Source: Acetobacter ghanensis (GTDB taxonomy: Bacteria; Pseudomonadota; Alphaproteobacteria; Acetobacterales; Acetobacteraceae). From it: a stretch of 64,000 nt of DNA. Under the pieces are notes generated by a model, which saw only the letters and a program-made list of their open reading frames with translations, ran no database searches and was not told the DNA's origin. Location: NCBI RefSeq assembly GCF_001499675.1, contig NZ_LN609302.1:652896-716895 (forward strand). The letters are read 5' to 3'. A program made the translations under genes and the position numbers. Numbering within the stretch: the first letter of the stretch is position 1; every line of letters starts with the position of its first letter. Positions 63,000 to 64,000 of this stretch are shown here, in pieces.

Positions 63000-63401
63000 G
63001 TGCAGCCAGCCGTAGGATGTGGCGCCTTTATTTTGCGGGACGGGCACTTATTGCTTATCCGGCGGGTTAAAGCACCCGAAGCGGGGTGCTGGGGCTTGCC
63101 GGGTGGTAAGGTGGACCCTTTTGAAACCGTAGCGCAGGCCGCCATGCGTGAGGTGCGCGAGGAAGTTGGGCTGGAGCTTGAGGCCGGTCCCCTTTTATGC
63201 GTGGTGGACCAGATTGACCGGAGTGCAGGCACACATTGGATCGCACCCGTTTATCGCGTGACCACTGTGCAGGGGGAGCCGCGGCTGTGCGAACCCCATA
63301 AGCACAATGGTCTGGGCTGGTTCGCGCTGGATGCCTTGCCCCAGCCGCTTACTCTGGCCACGCAGGTTGCTGTGCAGGCGTACCACGCACAGCAGGCGTA
63401 A
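63000..63401 (+). CDS. Nudix hydrolase
   Basis: About 133 residues from GTG 63000, seven bases after the HAD gene. It has the Nudix box GKVDPFETVAQAAMREVREE and the N-terminal strand CGAFILRDGHLLLIRR. The pyrophosphate substrate is unknown. The longer frame starting at 62913 overlaps the HAD gene and is unlikely. Confidence 0.88.
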   Translation: MQPAVGCGAFILRDGHLLLIRRVKAPEAGCWGLPGGKVDPFETVAQAAMREVREEVGLELEAGPLLCVVDQIDRSAGTHWIAPVYRVTTVQGEPRLCEPHKHNGLGWFALDALPQPLTLATQVAVQAYHAQQA

Positions 63402-63446
63402 TGTCTCACCGGTACAGGGCAGTACATGCCGCTGGCCGGTGGTTTG

Positions 63447-64000
63447 TCAGAAGTCGGGTAGCGTTTGGGCCAGAAGACCGCCCTGCCGCAAAGGGGCTAT
63501 CCGGCGGGCCAGACCCGTGGCATCGTCCGTTTCCACCATAATACCACAGATTGTGGCTTCCCCTTCGGAGGGCTGAAGCCGCTCGCCGGGCATTTTGCGC
63601 ACAAAGCGGGCAACAGCGGGTTCCTTGGTCATGCCAATAACGCTGTCGTAATCCCCGCACATTCCCGCATCGGTCTGGAAGGCCGTGCCTGCTGCCAGAA
63701 TGCGGTGGTCGGCAGTGGGGGTGTGGGTGTGGGTGCCCACAACAAGGGAAACCCGGCCATCCAGCATATGGCCAAAGGCCCATTTTTCGCTGGTGGCTTC
63801 GGCATGAATATCCACCACAATGGCATGGACCGTAGCGCCCATGCGGTGTTTGGTCAGCAGTTCGTTCATGCAGCGGAAGGGGTCATCCAGCGGGTCCATG
63901 AACAGGCGCCCCATAACATTGACCACCAGCGCCTTGCGGCCATCGGCCAGCCCAACCACTACGCTGCCTTGGCCGGGTGTGGCCGGAGGGTAGTTGAGCG
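63447..64000 (-). CDS. YmdB-type metallophosphoesterase (TIGR00282), 5' end cut by window edge
   Basis: The frame continues through the right edge (LNYPPATPGQGSVVVGLADG, then RKALVVNVMGRLFMDPLDDP), so the start lies outside. Metal-binding marks are VVDIHAEATSEKWAFGHMLD, GTHTHTPTADHRIL and GMCGDYDSVIG. Family members (Bacillus YmdB) hydrolyse 2',3'-cyclic nucleotides. The gene converges with the Nudix gene. Confidence 0.92.
   Translation of the reverse strand, partial: LNYPPATPGQGSVVVGLADGRKALVVNVMGRLFMDPLDDPFRCMNELLTKHRMGATVHAIVVDIHAEATSEKWAFGHMLDGRVSLVVGTHTHTPTADHRILAAGTAFQTDAGMCGDYDSVIGMTKEPAVARFVRKMPGERLQPSEGEATICGIMVETDDATGLARRIAPLRQGGLLAQTLPDF

Overview
The window looks like chromosomal DNA of an acetic acid bacterium, most likely Acetobacter. 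It carries a hopanoid lipid cluster (hpnA, B, C, D, E, G and L), an NDUFA12-like complex I gene, a mycobacterial-type ahpC-ahpD pair under OxyR, a DUF1656/HlyD/NodT efflux operon, a 41-residue bL36, and GC-rich codon usage with long antisense shadow frames. No rRNA, CRISPR array or insertion sequence was seen. Three tRNA genes are present: Leu(UAA), Asp(GUC) and Ile2(CAU).

Layout. 1-2541: edge of an integrated element, with a truncated MT-A70 DNA methylase and a tyrosine recombinase facing the 3' end of tRNA-Leu. 2619-6448: a minus-strand run made of a degenerate ABC-transporter-like cassette, a Cys-cluster protein and a zinc metallopeptidase. 6522-10611: small membrane proteins, then a MarR-linked efflux operon. 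10710-18272: the hopanoid cluster, with hpnA-hpnE and hpnG on the minus strand and hpnL divergent. 18276-26943: tyrosine biosynthesis, a TPR protein, rpmJ, oxyR/ahpC/ahpD, pyrophosphatase and ettA. 27000-31527: mlaC-mlaA, a DjlA-like protein, a PanE-family reductase and a PhzF-family protein. 31562-35204: the queuosine genes queA, tgt and queG. 36133-43420: a 714-residue orphan, a folate operon (folD plus a short MetF-like protein), a FemAB-like protein, RidA, and a shrunken NrdJ relative. 43607-49760: NDUFA12, MlaD, DUF2155, trehalose otsBA, dsbB, Nudix and aldo/keto reductase. 49866-64000: uvrB, an M16 protease, an AnsP-like permease with an outer-membrane partner, dinB, pyrD, a HAD protein, Nudix and a YmdB-like phosphoesterase.

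The most striking signal is not biological. A perfect loxP core sits at 40016-40049 inside a 42-base stretch that matches, from memory, the circularisation linker of 454 Titanium paired-end libraries, and it is flanked by an 18-base duplication just upstream of folD. It is very probably an untrimmed sequencing linker. Two genes (dsbB and an outer-membrane protein) carry single-base frameshifts that can be repaired by adding one base to a homopolymer. This is the typical error of the same chemistry, so both may be intact in the organism.

The best biological leads are the ABC-type ATPase in which every nucleotide-binding motif is replaced, encoded beside a permease cut off just after its EAA loop; the NrdJ-derived protein without a recognisable active site; the 714-residue orphan; the missing squalene-hopene cyclase in an otherwise ordered hpn cluster; and a Fur-like box before an uncharacterised protein.
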